Shown in pieces: positions 24,394 through 31,795 of a DNA stretch of 39,592 nt. How positions within the stretch are numbered: position 1 is the first letter of the stretch; every line of letters starts with the position of its first letter. Made by a program: the position numbers and the translations under genes. This stretch comes from Candidatus Kuenenia stuttgartensis (lineage in GTDB: Bacteria; Planctomycetota; Planctomycetia; Isosphaerales; Isosphaeraceae), in contig CAMBEP010000045.1 in assembly GCA_945865635.1 (NCBI GenBank), forward strand, positions 1-39,592, written 5' to 3'. The notes beneath the pieces were generated by a model. That model had not been told where the DNA came from, ran no database searches, and saw nothing but the letters and a program-made list of their open reading frames with translations.

Positions 24394-25623
24394 GTGGGAA
24401 ACTTTCATCAACACTTAAAATGTTCCAGCACCTTCGGGGTCACCTATGCCCTGACGACTTGGACGCTTATCGGAATTGACTGGCTTTACGGTTCTGTCGC
24501 GTTAGTTCTTTCCATTTTGGGTGGAATGCTGCCCGATCTGGACAGCGATTCCGGTAAAGAAATTAAGCATATTAAAAGCATTTCAAGCGTGATGGGTGCG
24601 TTGATCTTCTGGGTGGCATCCGGTCGGGTCCAGCCACCTATGGCTTTTGAAATGAGGCTTTGGATTACTCTGATTTCTGCCGTCTTTTGCTCCAAGGGAA
24701 TTCGTTGGATTTTGGCCCGGCTGACTGTTCACAGAGGCATGTTCCATAGCCTTCCAACCTGCGCCATCTGGGGTTGCTGCATGTATTTATATTATCCGCA
24801 CCAGAATCACTGGGTGCGGGTCTATATGGCGTCCGGAATCATGGTCGGTTATATGTCGCATCTGTTTTGCGACGAGTATTTTAGTATCGAAAGTTTCCCC
24901 AACCTGAGAGTCAACAAAGCCTTTGGAACTGCGATGAAATTCTGGTCGGATAAATGGTTTTCAACCTTGCTCTGCTATGTCATTCTTGGCCTGAGTGTGA
25001 AGCAGGTTTCGGATGTTTGGCCGAAAGGGCAGAATGGGCAGTATATTGCGATAGAGCAGCCATCTGAATCGGTCAACCGGATCACGGCCATCGCCAAAAA
25101 TCGAGTCATGAATGCGTATCAAACCATGAGGGTGAAAGGTTTGATCGGATGGATTGAGGAGTTGCTGAGCTCGGCGGAGTCGAACGTTAAAGAGAAAGTC
25201 CAAATTGTTCAAGCCAATGGACTAACTAAAGATGGCCTTAAAACAACCTATACGGAACTCAAGCAGGAAACCAAAAAAGCTGTACGCAACAACGAAACCA
25301 TTGGGACCTTAAAGCAGATCGCGGTTGAGGCCAAATCGACCGTCAGCGCTGAGGCGAAAGTCGACAAAGACGCCGGAGCCCAGAGGCCCTTGCAAGATCC
25401 AGCAGTGCTGAAACCTGTATCAGCCATAGAAGCCTCGGTGGATGCGAAGACGCCTGCCACCCCGCAACCTTCATCTGCCGTCGAAGTTTACAAACCTCGC
25501 AAGCGGCCTACGGTTCCATCCGACGAAGGCGCTAGCCGCACCATTGCACGCCAACTAGCAGATCGGGACCGATCAAACGATGGCCGGATCCCCAACCGCC
25601 GGACATCCACCCAGCCACGATAA
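24394..25623 (+). CDS. YdjM-like membrane-bound metal-dependent hydrolase
   Basis: The 409-residue protein has a hydrophobic N-terminal half with the features of the YdjM/DUF457 family: GGMLPDLDSDSG (acidic metal site), HRGMFHSLPT (HRG-x-x-HS) and GYMSHLFCDEYFSIE (SH-x-x-x-D). These His/Asp residues probably bind metal at the inner membrane face. The C-terminal part (about residue 215 onward) is polar, predicted helical then Ala/Lys/Pro-rich, and not part of the family; it ends in a basic PNRRTSTQPR. YdjM in E. coli is LexA-regulated, and no LexA box was seen here. The start is GTG at 24394 with GGCAGGAGG about 9 bases upstream. Confidence 0.75.
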   Translation: MGNFHQHLKCSSTFGVTYALTTWTLIGIDWLYGSVALVLSILGGMLPDLDSDSGKEIKHIKSISSVMGALIFWVASGRVQPPMAFEMRLWITLISAVFCSKGIRWILARLTVHRGMFHSLPTCAIWGCCMYLYYPHQNHWVRVYMASGIMVGYMSHLFCDEYFSIESFPNLRVNKAFGTAMKFWSDKWFSTLLCYVILGLSVKQVSDVWPKGQNGQYIAIEQPSESVNRITAIAKNRVMNAYQTMRVKGLIGWIEELLSSAESNVKEKVQIVQANGLTKDGLKTTYTELKQETKKAVRNNETIGTLKQIAVEAKSTVSAEAKVDKDAGAQRPLQDPAVLKPVSAIEASVDAKTPATPQPSSAVEVYKPRKRPTVPSDEGASRTIARQLADRDRSNDGRIPNRRTSTQPR

Positions 25624-25862
25624 TGGAATCTCTCTAAAAGTCATGCTTGAATTCCGGACATGTAGCTTGTTTGTGAATGGTTCAGGCCAGTTCATTGATG
25701 TGCCCGCCATGCAAATCGTCGCCCAATGGAAGAAAATTGGCGCGGACAAAATGCAGATAAATGGTATAAATAAATTAATCGGTATCTTTTGACCATCTTC
25801 CAAAGGTTGATCGCCGGTAAGTATTTCCAACAGCGAAAGCCTTACCGCCACGGAGGTTCCTA

Positions 25863-26978
25863 ATGTTCGGACTGAAGCAGGCAGGACTGGCTCGAGTGGT
25901 TTTGACAGGCGTTGTCGCAGTATCCATGACCCTCTCTGTGGCGATCGCCCAGCAACCGCCCGCCGCTGCCGGTGGTGCTGGCCAGCAGGCTCCAGCTCGA
26001 CTGAGCCCAGAAGCCGCAGCCGTGAAAAAAGCCAACGAAACCAAAAAGGGCGAGGTTCTGGCGACCGTCAATGGCGACAAAATCACACGTGGTGAAATTA
26101 TCCAGTTTTTGAGCAAGTACCAACTGCCACCCAATTTCGATGCCAATCAGCTCTATAAGCAAGCCATCGACGTGATCACCAATACCAAGCTGGTGGTACA
26201 GGCGGTGAAAGGCTCTAAGGTCAGTGTGAGCCCCGCCGAAATTGATGCCGAAATTGAGAAGCTCAAGACTGCGCTCAAAGAACAGAAAACGGATCTTGCC
26301 AATGTCCTGCTTGATAGTGGCCGGTCCATGGAGGAACTGAGGTCTGAGCTTGAGCAGTTCCTGCTTTGGAAAAAATACGTCATCACTGTGGGAACCGATG
26401 CCGCTTTGAACAAATATATTGCCGACAACAAAGAAATCTTCAACGGCGATCAGGTCCGTGCCAGTCACATCCTCATCAAGCTCGATCCAGATGCCGCACC
26501 AGCCGCCAAAGACGCTGCCAAGAAAAAGCTGCTTGATATCAAGCAACAGGTGGCCACAGGCAAATTGACATTTGCAGAAGCCGCAAACAAGTTTTCTGAA
26601 GACGAAGGCAACGCTGAAAAAGTCGGGGGCGACCTCGGCCTTTTCTATCGAAAAGGGCAATTTATCGAGTCGTTTGCAGCAGCGGCATTTGGGCTTAAAA
26701 AAGGCGATATATCGGATGTTGTGGAATCTCCCTTTGGGCTCCATCTGATCAAGGCCACAGATCGCAAGCTTGGTAAGCCCGTGAATCCTACCGATCCGAA
26801 TGTCCGAAATGCGGCCTTGGATGCATTTGCCCAGGAACGCCAGGAGCAATTGGTTCTGGCCGCCAAAAAGACCGCCAAGATTGATATCAAACCCATGCCG
26901 AATGACCTTTTCCCACCGGCTCCTCCAGCACCTCCGGCGGCACCTGGTCAACCAGCCGCCAAACCGGCGGCCAAATGA
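25863..26978 (+). CDS. Exported parvulin-type peptidyl-prolyl isomerase (SurA/PrsA-like)
   Basis: This 371-residue protein has a signal peptide (about 1-30, ending VAIAQQ) and a Pro/Ala-rich linker. A SurA-like N-terminal chaperone domain follows (ATVNGDKITRGEIIQFL through LEQFLLWKKYV). The parvulin domain (about residues 197-297) has VRASHILIKL, GGDLGLFYRKGQFIESFAAAAFGLKKGDIS and SPFGLHLIKATD. The tail is Pro/Ala/Lys-rich (PPAPPAPPAAPGQP). It likely helps proteins fold after export. GGAGG sits 7 bases before the ATG and a clean terminator follows the stop, so it is probably a single-gene unit. Confidence 0.92.
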   Translation: MFGLKQAGLARVVLTGVVAVSMTLSVAIAQQPPAAAGGAGQQAPARLSPEAAAVKKANETKKGEVLATVNGDKITRGEIIQFLSKYQLPPNFDANQLYKQAIDVITNTKLVVQAVKGSKVSVSPAEIDAEIEKLKTALKEQKTDLANVLLDSGRSMEELRSELEQFLLWKKYVITVGTDAALNKYIADNKEIFNGDQVRASHILIKLDPDAAPAAKDAAKKKLLDIKQQVATGKLTFAEAANKFSEDEGNAEKVGGDLGLFYRKGQFIESFAAAAFGLKKGDISDVVESPFGLHLIKATDRKLGKPVNPTDPNVRNAALDAFAQERQEQLVLAAKKTAKIDIKPMPNDLFPPAPPAPPAAPGQPAAKPAAK

Positions 26979-27020
26979 GTCTGTTGAATCCATCATCCTC
27001 GATTTTCTAAAACGACTGAA

Positions 27021-27046
27021 GGATGGGCGCATGCCCATCCTTTTTT
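27021..27046 (+). terminator. Rho-independent terminator of the PPIase gene
   Basis: GGATGGGC, loop GCAT, GCCCATCC (27021-27040), then TTTTTT. The stem extends by AA/TT at its base. The convergent cbiO gene ends 6 bases away, so the hairpin may end that transcript too, although the minus strand has a weak T-run. Confidence 0.9.
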
Positions 27047-27051
27047 CCCGC

Positions 27052-27909
27052 TTAATTAATGTTTCGGGCAGAAATGCTTGCGGGAACTTCAAGCCCGTGC
27101 TTTTCGACAAGCTCCTTGTTCGTCAGTAATTCTTTGGGCAAACCATCAGCAATCAGTCGGCCAGCATCCAGCAAGAGGACGCGATCGCAGATTTCCAAAA
27201 CCATTTCAAGGTCGTGCGTGGCGATGAGTTTTGTCATGTTTAGAGACTGAATCAAGCCCAGAAATCGACGTCTGGCGCGTGGGTCAAGGTTGGCCGTTGG
27301 TTCGTCCATCACCAGGACACTTGGCTTGCAGGCGAGCACGCCCGCCAGGCAGACCCGCTTGCGCTCACCAAAACTCAGGTGATGCGGCGGTCGTTCTGCA
27401 ACGTGCTCAAGCCCCACCTGGACCAGGCATTCTTTCGCCCAAATCAGGGCGTTTTTTCGATCCATCCCATGATTGATTGGACCAAAGGCGACATCCTCAA
27501 GAACCGTCATGGCAAAAAGCTGGTCGTCCGGGTCTTGAAACAGGAGCCCGACACGACGGCGAATCTCAGGAGCCGTACGAGTCGTGACTTTCAAGCCCTC
27601 GATCCAAACACCGCTTTGATCATCGCCGGCGGCCGTTGCGGAACTTTCGCCTGAGTGGCTGTGTCCGTGGCTGATCGATGCCAGCCAACCGGCTTTGGCC
27701 TGTGGGAAAATTCCGTTCAAGTGGAGCAGGAGGGTAGTTTTGCCAGCTCCATTAGGGCCGACCAAGGCTACGGTCTGGCCTGTCGGGATGCTCAGGCTGA
27801 GGTCATCCAAGGCATTGACGCCGTCTGCATATCGATACCCAAGTCGATTCAGTCGTATGGCTTCAGTGCCCTTGGGGTCACTCGTCGTGTTCACGTCTGG
27901 GCAGCTCAT
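27052..27909 (-). CDS. cbiO: Cobalt/nickel ECF transporter ATPase CbiO, with a His-rich insert
   Basis: This is the ATP-binding subunit that powers metal uptake by CbiMN-Q. It has Walker A GPNGAGKTT (residues 51-59), the Q-loop LLFQDPDDQLFAMTVLEDVAFGP typical of CbiO, the signature LSFGERKR, Walker B VLVMDEPTANLD and the switch His in ATHDLEMVL. Between Walker A and the Q-loop, an extra stretch of about 30 residues holds SHGHSHSGESS (bases 27610-27702). CbiO normally has a short loop there. I chose the ATG at 27909 (285 residues, the family's usual length). The frame stays open upstream into cbiQ, but those codons do not look like CbiO. Confidence 0.9.
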   Translation of the reverse strand: MSCPDVNTTSDPKGTEAIRLNRLGYRYADGVNALDDLSLSIPTGQTVALVGPNGAGKTTLLLHLNGIFPQAKAGWLASISHGHSHSGESSATAAGDDQSGVWIEGLKVTTRTAPEIRRRVGLLFQDPDDQLFAMTVLEDVAFGPINHGMDRKNALIWAKECLVQVGLEHVAERPPHHLSFGERKRVCLAGVLACKPSVLVMDEPTANLDPRARRRFLGLIQSLNMTKLIATHDLEMVLEICDRVLLLDAGRLIADGLPKELLTNKELVEKHGLEVPASISARNIN

Positions 27910-27964
27910 GATTCTGTGTTGGAACGTTACAGGCTCAAAAGATTGCGACTGAACGGACCGGGTT

Positions 27965-28633
27965 TCAAGCCTTTTCCCGATCCGATTGTAACGTGTTTGA
28001 GCCGCTTTGCCAGCCACGGGAAACCATGGCATCGTTAAGCCGTTCGGCACGTTCCAGACTTCTGACTAAAAGTGTCGATAAACCGCCCGACTGAATCAGC
28101 CACAATCCCGGTAAGGATTGTCGCACCATTCGCGATTGTCTGGCCCGTCGCATCCGATGGCCCTGGTCATGCAGCAGAGGGCCATATCGCCCCATCAGTG
28201 AAATGGTGGTCAGCAGCTCATTGGGCAAACCCAGTCGCCCAAGATGCTGAAGAATCGCTAGCTGGCCAAGCTTTTCAGTGAGGGCAGCGACGGTTCCAAA
28301 CAGTATTCCGTTTTTAATGAGAATTCCAATCATGAGCGCCATCCAGCCAACCTTGGTGCGGAGCGGATGGCCCAAGGCCACAAAACTGGCCAGAAATACG
28401 ATCGTCATTAAAAAGCCCTTCCAGCGGCCCCACATGCATTTGGGATCGATCCCAAACAGGCCTAATGAGAAAAGCAGCAGCAGAGTTTCCGCAGCCAGCC
28501 ATTGGGTTGATGTGATCGGGGTCAGGGCGACCAGTAAAACCCATGCAAAAACGGCCCTGGCTGACCATTTAAAGGTGCTTGATGGGGCTTGGTCGCGAGA
28601 TGGAAAAGCCAAAGCAGGCGGGTTCGGATTCAT
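27965..28633 (-). CDS. cbiQ: Cobalt/nickel ECF transporter transmembrane protein CbiQ
   Basis: CbiQ is the transmembrane coupling subunit that links the ATPase to the metal-binding CbiM. The 222-residue protein has four to five membrane segments (RAVFAWVLLVALTP, TLLLLFSLGLFGI, FLMTIVFLASFVAL, MIGILIKNGILFGTVAAL). The C-terminal coupling helices include RMRRARQSRMV and the conserved LLVRSLERAERLNDAMVSRGW, with the typical RSxxRAERxxxAMxxRG pattern. The ATG at 28633 overlaps the cbiM stop by four bases (ATGA), which fixes the start. A further-upstream in-frame start would only overlap cbiM. Confidence 0.92.
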   Translation of the reverse strand: MNPNPPALAFPSRDQAPSSTFKWSARAVFAWVLLVALTPITSTQWLAAETLLLLFSLGLFGIDPKCMWGRWKGFLMTIVFLASFVALGHPLRTKVGWMALMIGILIKNGILFGTVAALTEKLGQLAILQHLGRLGLPNELLTTISLMGRYGPLLHDQGHRMRRARQSRMVRQSLPGLWLIQSGGLSTLLVRSLERAERLNDAMVSRGWQSGSNTLQSDREKA

Positions 28634-29613
28634 GATTGACGGTTCGTTTCCAAACCTGGTCGCGAGCCTTGGTTTTGTCTGGCCAGAGAGCTTGAAAACC
28701 ACCAGCCAGCAACAAAAACGGACGTGGTGCCAATCAGGCCGGCCGCGACGGTTGACCATCGGCCATCGGGCAGGCCTGGTATGGAATAGTCTGGGAAAGG
28801 AGCCCGGTAAGTGCTTTCTGATTCGGACAGGAAACCAAACTTTTTGCCGATAAATTCGAGCCCGTCAGGGTCGGATGAGGCCAATGGTGCCAAGAGTACC
28901 AGAATGGCTGCCGTGATCGTCAGTCCGCCTGAGAGCCAGCCAAGGCGGTGACGGATCTTTACAGGTTCAATCTTTTCCTGATGGGAATGAATAAAATCAG
29001 GCCGTGACCAGACTACGCCTCGCAGAACCATGCCTGTGATCAAGGCTTCGCCCAGGGCAATCACACAATGCACTAGAACCATCCAGGCAAGAACTTCACC
29101 AAAACTTCCAAACCCCGAGGAAAACGCCAGCTCAAGCGAAAACGCCGCTGCGGAAAGTATGACGGAAAACCAGGCGGCCAGCATCGTCGCTGTAATCACT
29201 CCGATTCTGCCAGAGCCAGCACGCAGAATGAAGCTTAAAACCGATGCCGATGCCACGGACCCAATCAGCCCCATGTTTAGCCAATTGGCCCCCAGGGCGG
29301 TAAGAGCGCCATCACCCATCAGTACAGCCTGAACAATAAGCACGGAGGCCATCACCAGACCGCCACCCCAAGGACCCAGCAAAACCGCGGCCAGGGTTCC
29401 GCCCATCAGATGGCCAGAAATTGGCGCGAAGCCCAACGGGAAATTGACCATCTGGGCTGCGAAAATAAAGGCGGCCACCAAACCCATTCGCGGTGTCTGC
29501 TCAGGCAAGGCCGTCCGGCGAAACTGCCGAACGCAAATCGCGCAGCCCGCGAACGCCGCAACCCCACACGAGGCGCTGACTATCCCAGAGAGGACTCCGT
29601 CAGAGATGTGCAT
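28630..29613 (-). CDS. cbiM: CbiM-CbiN fusion, cobalt/nickel ECF substrate-binding component
   Basis: The N-terminus MHISDGVLSG is the metal-binding start of CbiM/NikM proteins, where the second-position His coordinates the ion. The CbiM core with its membrane helices runs to about residue 200 (NFPLGFAPISGHLMGGTLAAVLLGPWGG; GANWLNMGLIGS). After a linker with IHSHQEK, a CbiN-like part follows. It consists of a membrane span, an extracytoplasmic loop with the PDGLE-type motif SSDPDGLEFIGKKFGF, and a last span. The fused arrangement (CbiMN or NikMN) is known. Co or Ni cannot be decided from the sequence. It is the first gene of cbiMN-Q-O. Confidence 0.9.
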   Translation of the reverse strand: MHISDGVLSGIVSASCGVAAFAGCAICVRQFRRTALPEQTPRMGLVAAFIFAAQMVNFPLGFAPISGHLMGGTLAAVLLGPWGGGLVMASVLIVQAVLMGDGALTALGANWLNMGLIGSVASASVLSFILRAGSGRIGVITATMLAAWFSVILSAAAFSLELAFSSGFGSFGEVLAWMVLVHCVIALGEALITGMVLRGVVWSRPDFIHSHQEKIEPVKIRHRLGWLSGGLTITAAILVLLAPLASSDPDGLEFIGKKFGFLSESESTYRAPFPDYSIPGLPDGRWSTVAAGLIGTTSVFVAGWWFSSSLARQNQGSRPGLETNRQS

Positions 29614-29945
29614 GAAACAACCCGTATGATTTGGATGAAGCCAAGGATGGGATCGAATGTGAGATCCTTACAACAGGAGTTTAGTGTGCGTATGAAGAAT
29701 TATCAAGTTCGTAACACTCTAGACAAGCCGAAATCGGGAATAGTGTTGAGGGGTTGTGCAGGGTCGATCGATTAACCCCGGAATCTGTTGGTACATTTAT
29801 TGAAAGTTGGGCTTGGATTTTCAATCAGATTCAATCACATCCGATGCTGGCATGATGGTTCAATATTTGCTACATTAACCCAAACCCTTCGCGGGACCAT
29901 TGCCCTCTCCACCCTTTAAAAGCTCATGAAATGGGAAAGAATCCG
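29614..29945. other. Divergent intergenic region, cbiMN and epimerase
   Basis: This 332-base region should contain promoters for both genes. No cobalamin riboswitch core or B12 box and no complete NikR palindrome were seen. Two copies of CGTATGA (near 29613-29619 and 29689-29695) are in the same orientation, not the inverted order of a NikR site. A hairpin GGGGTT/AACCCC lies near 29750-29778. The preferred epimerase start has GGGAAAG about 6-8 bases upstream. Confidence 0.4.
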
Positions 29946-30926
29946 ATGAGAATTCTGATGACAGGCGGCTATGGCTGCATTGGTGCCTGGGTTGCAAAGC
30001 ATGTAGTGGACAGTGGCGGAGAGATCTGGATTTATGACATTGCCGAGGACTGGCACAGGATCGACCTCTTGCTGGATGAATCCGCTAAGAGCCGGATTCA
30101 TGCACTTCAGGGCGACGTGGCAGATGCCAAATCCGTTCTGGCGGCTGTGGATCAGGTCGGAGCCACGCAGATTCTGCATCTGGCAGGCCTTCAGACACCG
30201 GTATGCCGATCGAATCCGATTCGAGGAGCCATGGTCAATGTGATCGGGACTCTGGCCGTTTTTGAAGCTGCCGCAGCTCGTAAAGATTTAGTCAAGCGGG
30301 TGGTTTATGCCAGTTCGGCAGCCGTGCATGGTTTGCCATCATCAGGCGACTTGTCCGAGAGGCTTGCGGACAACGTGCAGCTCATTCCACAGACCCATTA
30401 CGGCGCCTTTAAGGTTTGCAACGAGCAGAATGCACGGGTGTACTGGTCGGATTCAGGCGTGACGAGTGTCGGTCTTCGCCCATGGACGGTCTATGGTGTA
30501 GGCCGAGATTTTGGCATGACCAGTGAACCCACAAAAGCAGTGAAGTCTGCCGCCATCGGCCAGAAATACCATATCACATATGGGGGTATTCAGGATTTGC
30601 AATATGTATCTGATGTGGCAGGTACGTTTCTTGCGGCACTGGAGCGGCCATTTGAAGGGGCGGACATGTTCAACCTGCGTGGGCGGGTCACAGAGATATC
30701 GGACTTTGTCACAGCACTTGAGCAGGCCATGCCAGAAGCCGCAGGGCTGGTGACGCACGGCACAAGACAATTGCCAGTCGCGCCGAGCCTTGACGACAGT
30801 CGGCTTCAGGCGACATTCGGGCCGCTACCGCAAACCTCCCTGGTCGAGGGGATCCGTTGGTCAGCGGACCGGTTTAAAGCCCTTCAGGCGGCTGGTCGAC
30901 TTGACTTGTCAGACCTGACTGCTTGA
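29946..30926 (+). CDS. NAD-dependent epimerase/dehydratase (extended SDR)
   Basis: The 326-residue protein is an extended short-chain dehydrogenase. It has the nucleotide-binding motif GGYGCIG (residues 7-13), an acidic residue after the second strand (IYDIAED), ILHLAGLQTPVC, the SSAAVHG catalytic Ser/Thr strand, and the Tyr-Lys pair in THYGAFKVCNE. RPWTVYGVGRD and LQYVSDVAGTFLAAL are typical of nucleotide-sugar epimerases/dehydratases. The substrate is unknown. I chose the ATG at 29946 (MRILMTGG) because GGGAAAG lies just upstream; an ATG at 29931 would add 5 residues. It stands alone, with a stem-loop after the stop. Confidence 0.9.
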   Translation: MRILMTGGYGCIGAWVAKHVVDSGGEIWIYDIAEDWHRIDLLLDESAKSRIHALQGDVADAKSVLAAVDQVGATQILHLAGLQTPVCRSNPIRGAMVNVIGTLAVFEAAAARKDLVKRVVYASSAAVHGLPSSGDLSERLADNVQLIPQTHYGAFKVCNEQNARVYWSDSGVTSVGLRPWTVYGVGRDFGMTSEPTKAVKSAAIGQKYHITYGGIQDLQYVSDVAGTFLAALERPFEGADMFNLRGRVTEISDFVTALEQAMPEAAGLVTHGTRQLPVAPSLDDSRLQATFGPLPQTSLVEGIRWSADRFKALQAAGRLDLSDLTA

Positions 30927-30948
30927 TCAGACTTGATCATGATGGGAG

Positions 30949-30984
30949 GGGCCATCCGTTTCGAATCAATTCGGCGGATGGCCC
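30949..30984 (+). terminator. Stem-loop after the epimerase gene
   Basis: GGGCCATCCG (30949-30958) pairs exactly with CGGATGGCCC (30975-30984); the loop itself contains CGAAT/ATTCG. No T-run follows, so it is a terminator-like or mRNA-stabilising hairpin rather than a standard intrinsic terminator. Confidence 0.55.
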
Positions 30985-31064
30985 GAAAGCCTGAAGATAA
31001 TTACGTAAATATCAAGATATAAGAATATGCCTCTATGAATTTTCAAGATTTCTGTACGTATAAA

Positions 31065-31093
31065 TTGACAAGCAATCGTCAATATATTAACTT
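31065..31093 (+). promoter_or_regulatory. Possible promoter and operator of the ArsR-type gene
   Basis: TTGACA (31065-31070) is followed after 17 bases by TAACTT (31088-31093). The -10 overlaps an A+T-rich imperfect inverted repeat (TCAATATATTAACTTGA), about 55 bases before the ATG at 31148. ArsR-family repressors usually bind such a dyad over their own promoter, so autoregulation is plausible. Confidence 0.4.
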
Positions 31094-31147
31094 GATGAAA
31101 CCTGCCGAGTCTCAAACGGATTTTCTTTTGGCTACAGGATTCATGCC

Positions 31148-31651
31148 ATGCCGCCCGCCAAATCCAGTCGAATTATCAAGTCCCGCACCGTATCCCGAAA
31201 TGATTCGCGGGAGTCGCTTGCTGACTCACGCAAAACCACGAACAAGGGCAGCAAGCCTGGTAAAATCGTGAGCAAGACCGTGAGTAAAGCCGCGCCGAAG
31301 CGGGTTGCTGTTGTCAAGCGTCGTGCCACAGGCACTTCGAAAGCCGCAGCCTCGAAGGCGTCTTTTACCGTGGTTGGAGTGCGTAGAGCCTCGATTCTTT
31401 TGAAGCAGGTTTCCGATCCCACTCGGCTTCAGATTCTGCTCTTGCTGGCGGCTTCAGAGCATAACGTAGGTGCGATCTGCAATGAGCTTGGTGGCCAGAG
31501 CCAGCCCGCCGTGAGTCACCACCTGGCAAAACTGCGAGACGGACGATTGATTGAGCCTCGTCGTGAGGGCAAGAATAATGTCTATGCTCTGACGGAAGAA
31601 GGCCGACTCTTGGCCCATACGGTGAAATCACTCACTTGGCTTAAGGGTTGA
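31148..31651 (+). CDS. ArsR-type winged-helix regulator with a basic, histone-H1-like tail
   Basis: The 167-residue protein has two parts. Residues about 1-76 are low in complexity and rich in Lys, Arg, Ser, Thr and Ala (for instance SKTVSKAAPKRVAVVKRR), resembling histone-H1-like tails. The rest is an ArsR winged helix: RRASILLKQVSDPTRLQILLLLAASEHNVGAICNELGGQSQPAVSHHLAKLRDGRLIEPRREGKNNVYALT, split across the HTH and wing. The usual metal-sensing Cys pair (ELCVCDL type) is absent, so it is unlikely to be a classical arsenic or cadmium sensor. A terminator follows, and rsgA starts about 145 bases later. Confidence 0.85.
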   Translation: MPPAKSSRIIKSRTVSRNDSRESLADSRKTTNKGSKPGKIVSKTVSKAAPKRVAVVKRRATGTSKAAASKASFTVVGVRRASILLKQVSDPTRLQILLLLAASEHNVGAICNELGGQSQPAVSHHLAKLRDGRLIEPRREGKNNVYALTEEGRLLAHTVKSLTWLKG

Positions 31652-31718
31652 CTTGCTCGTCATAATTCTAAAAGAGCGTGGCTGATCCCTCGGAATCATA
31701 ACGGATAACTTTATGGTT

Positions 31719-31752
31719 AAAACCCTTGCCCGTGTGGTGAAGGGTTTTGGCT
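31719..31752 (+). terminator. Terminator after the ArsR-type gene
   Basis: AAAACCCTT (31719-31727) pairs with AAGGGTTTT (31740-31748) around a 12-base loop, followed by GGCTTTT. The stem is perfect; the T-run is short. Confidence 0.65.
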
Positions 31753-31795
31753 TTTAAGGCATGACGTTGCTTCAGATACGAGTCTTGTGAGACCC

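Noticed and set aside
25860..27110. A 416-codon open frame on the minus strand opposite the PPIase gene.
   Set aside because: It is an antisense mirror of a strongly supported parvulin gene and overlaps the cbiO 3' end.
29614..29945. Cobalamin riboswitch or NikR site upstream of cbiMN.
   Set aside because: No B12 box or matching core fold was seen. The two CGTATGA copies are direct and about 75 bases apart, whereas a NikR site needs inverted half-sites with about 16 bases between.
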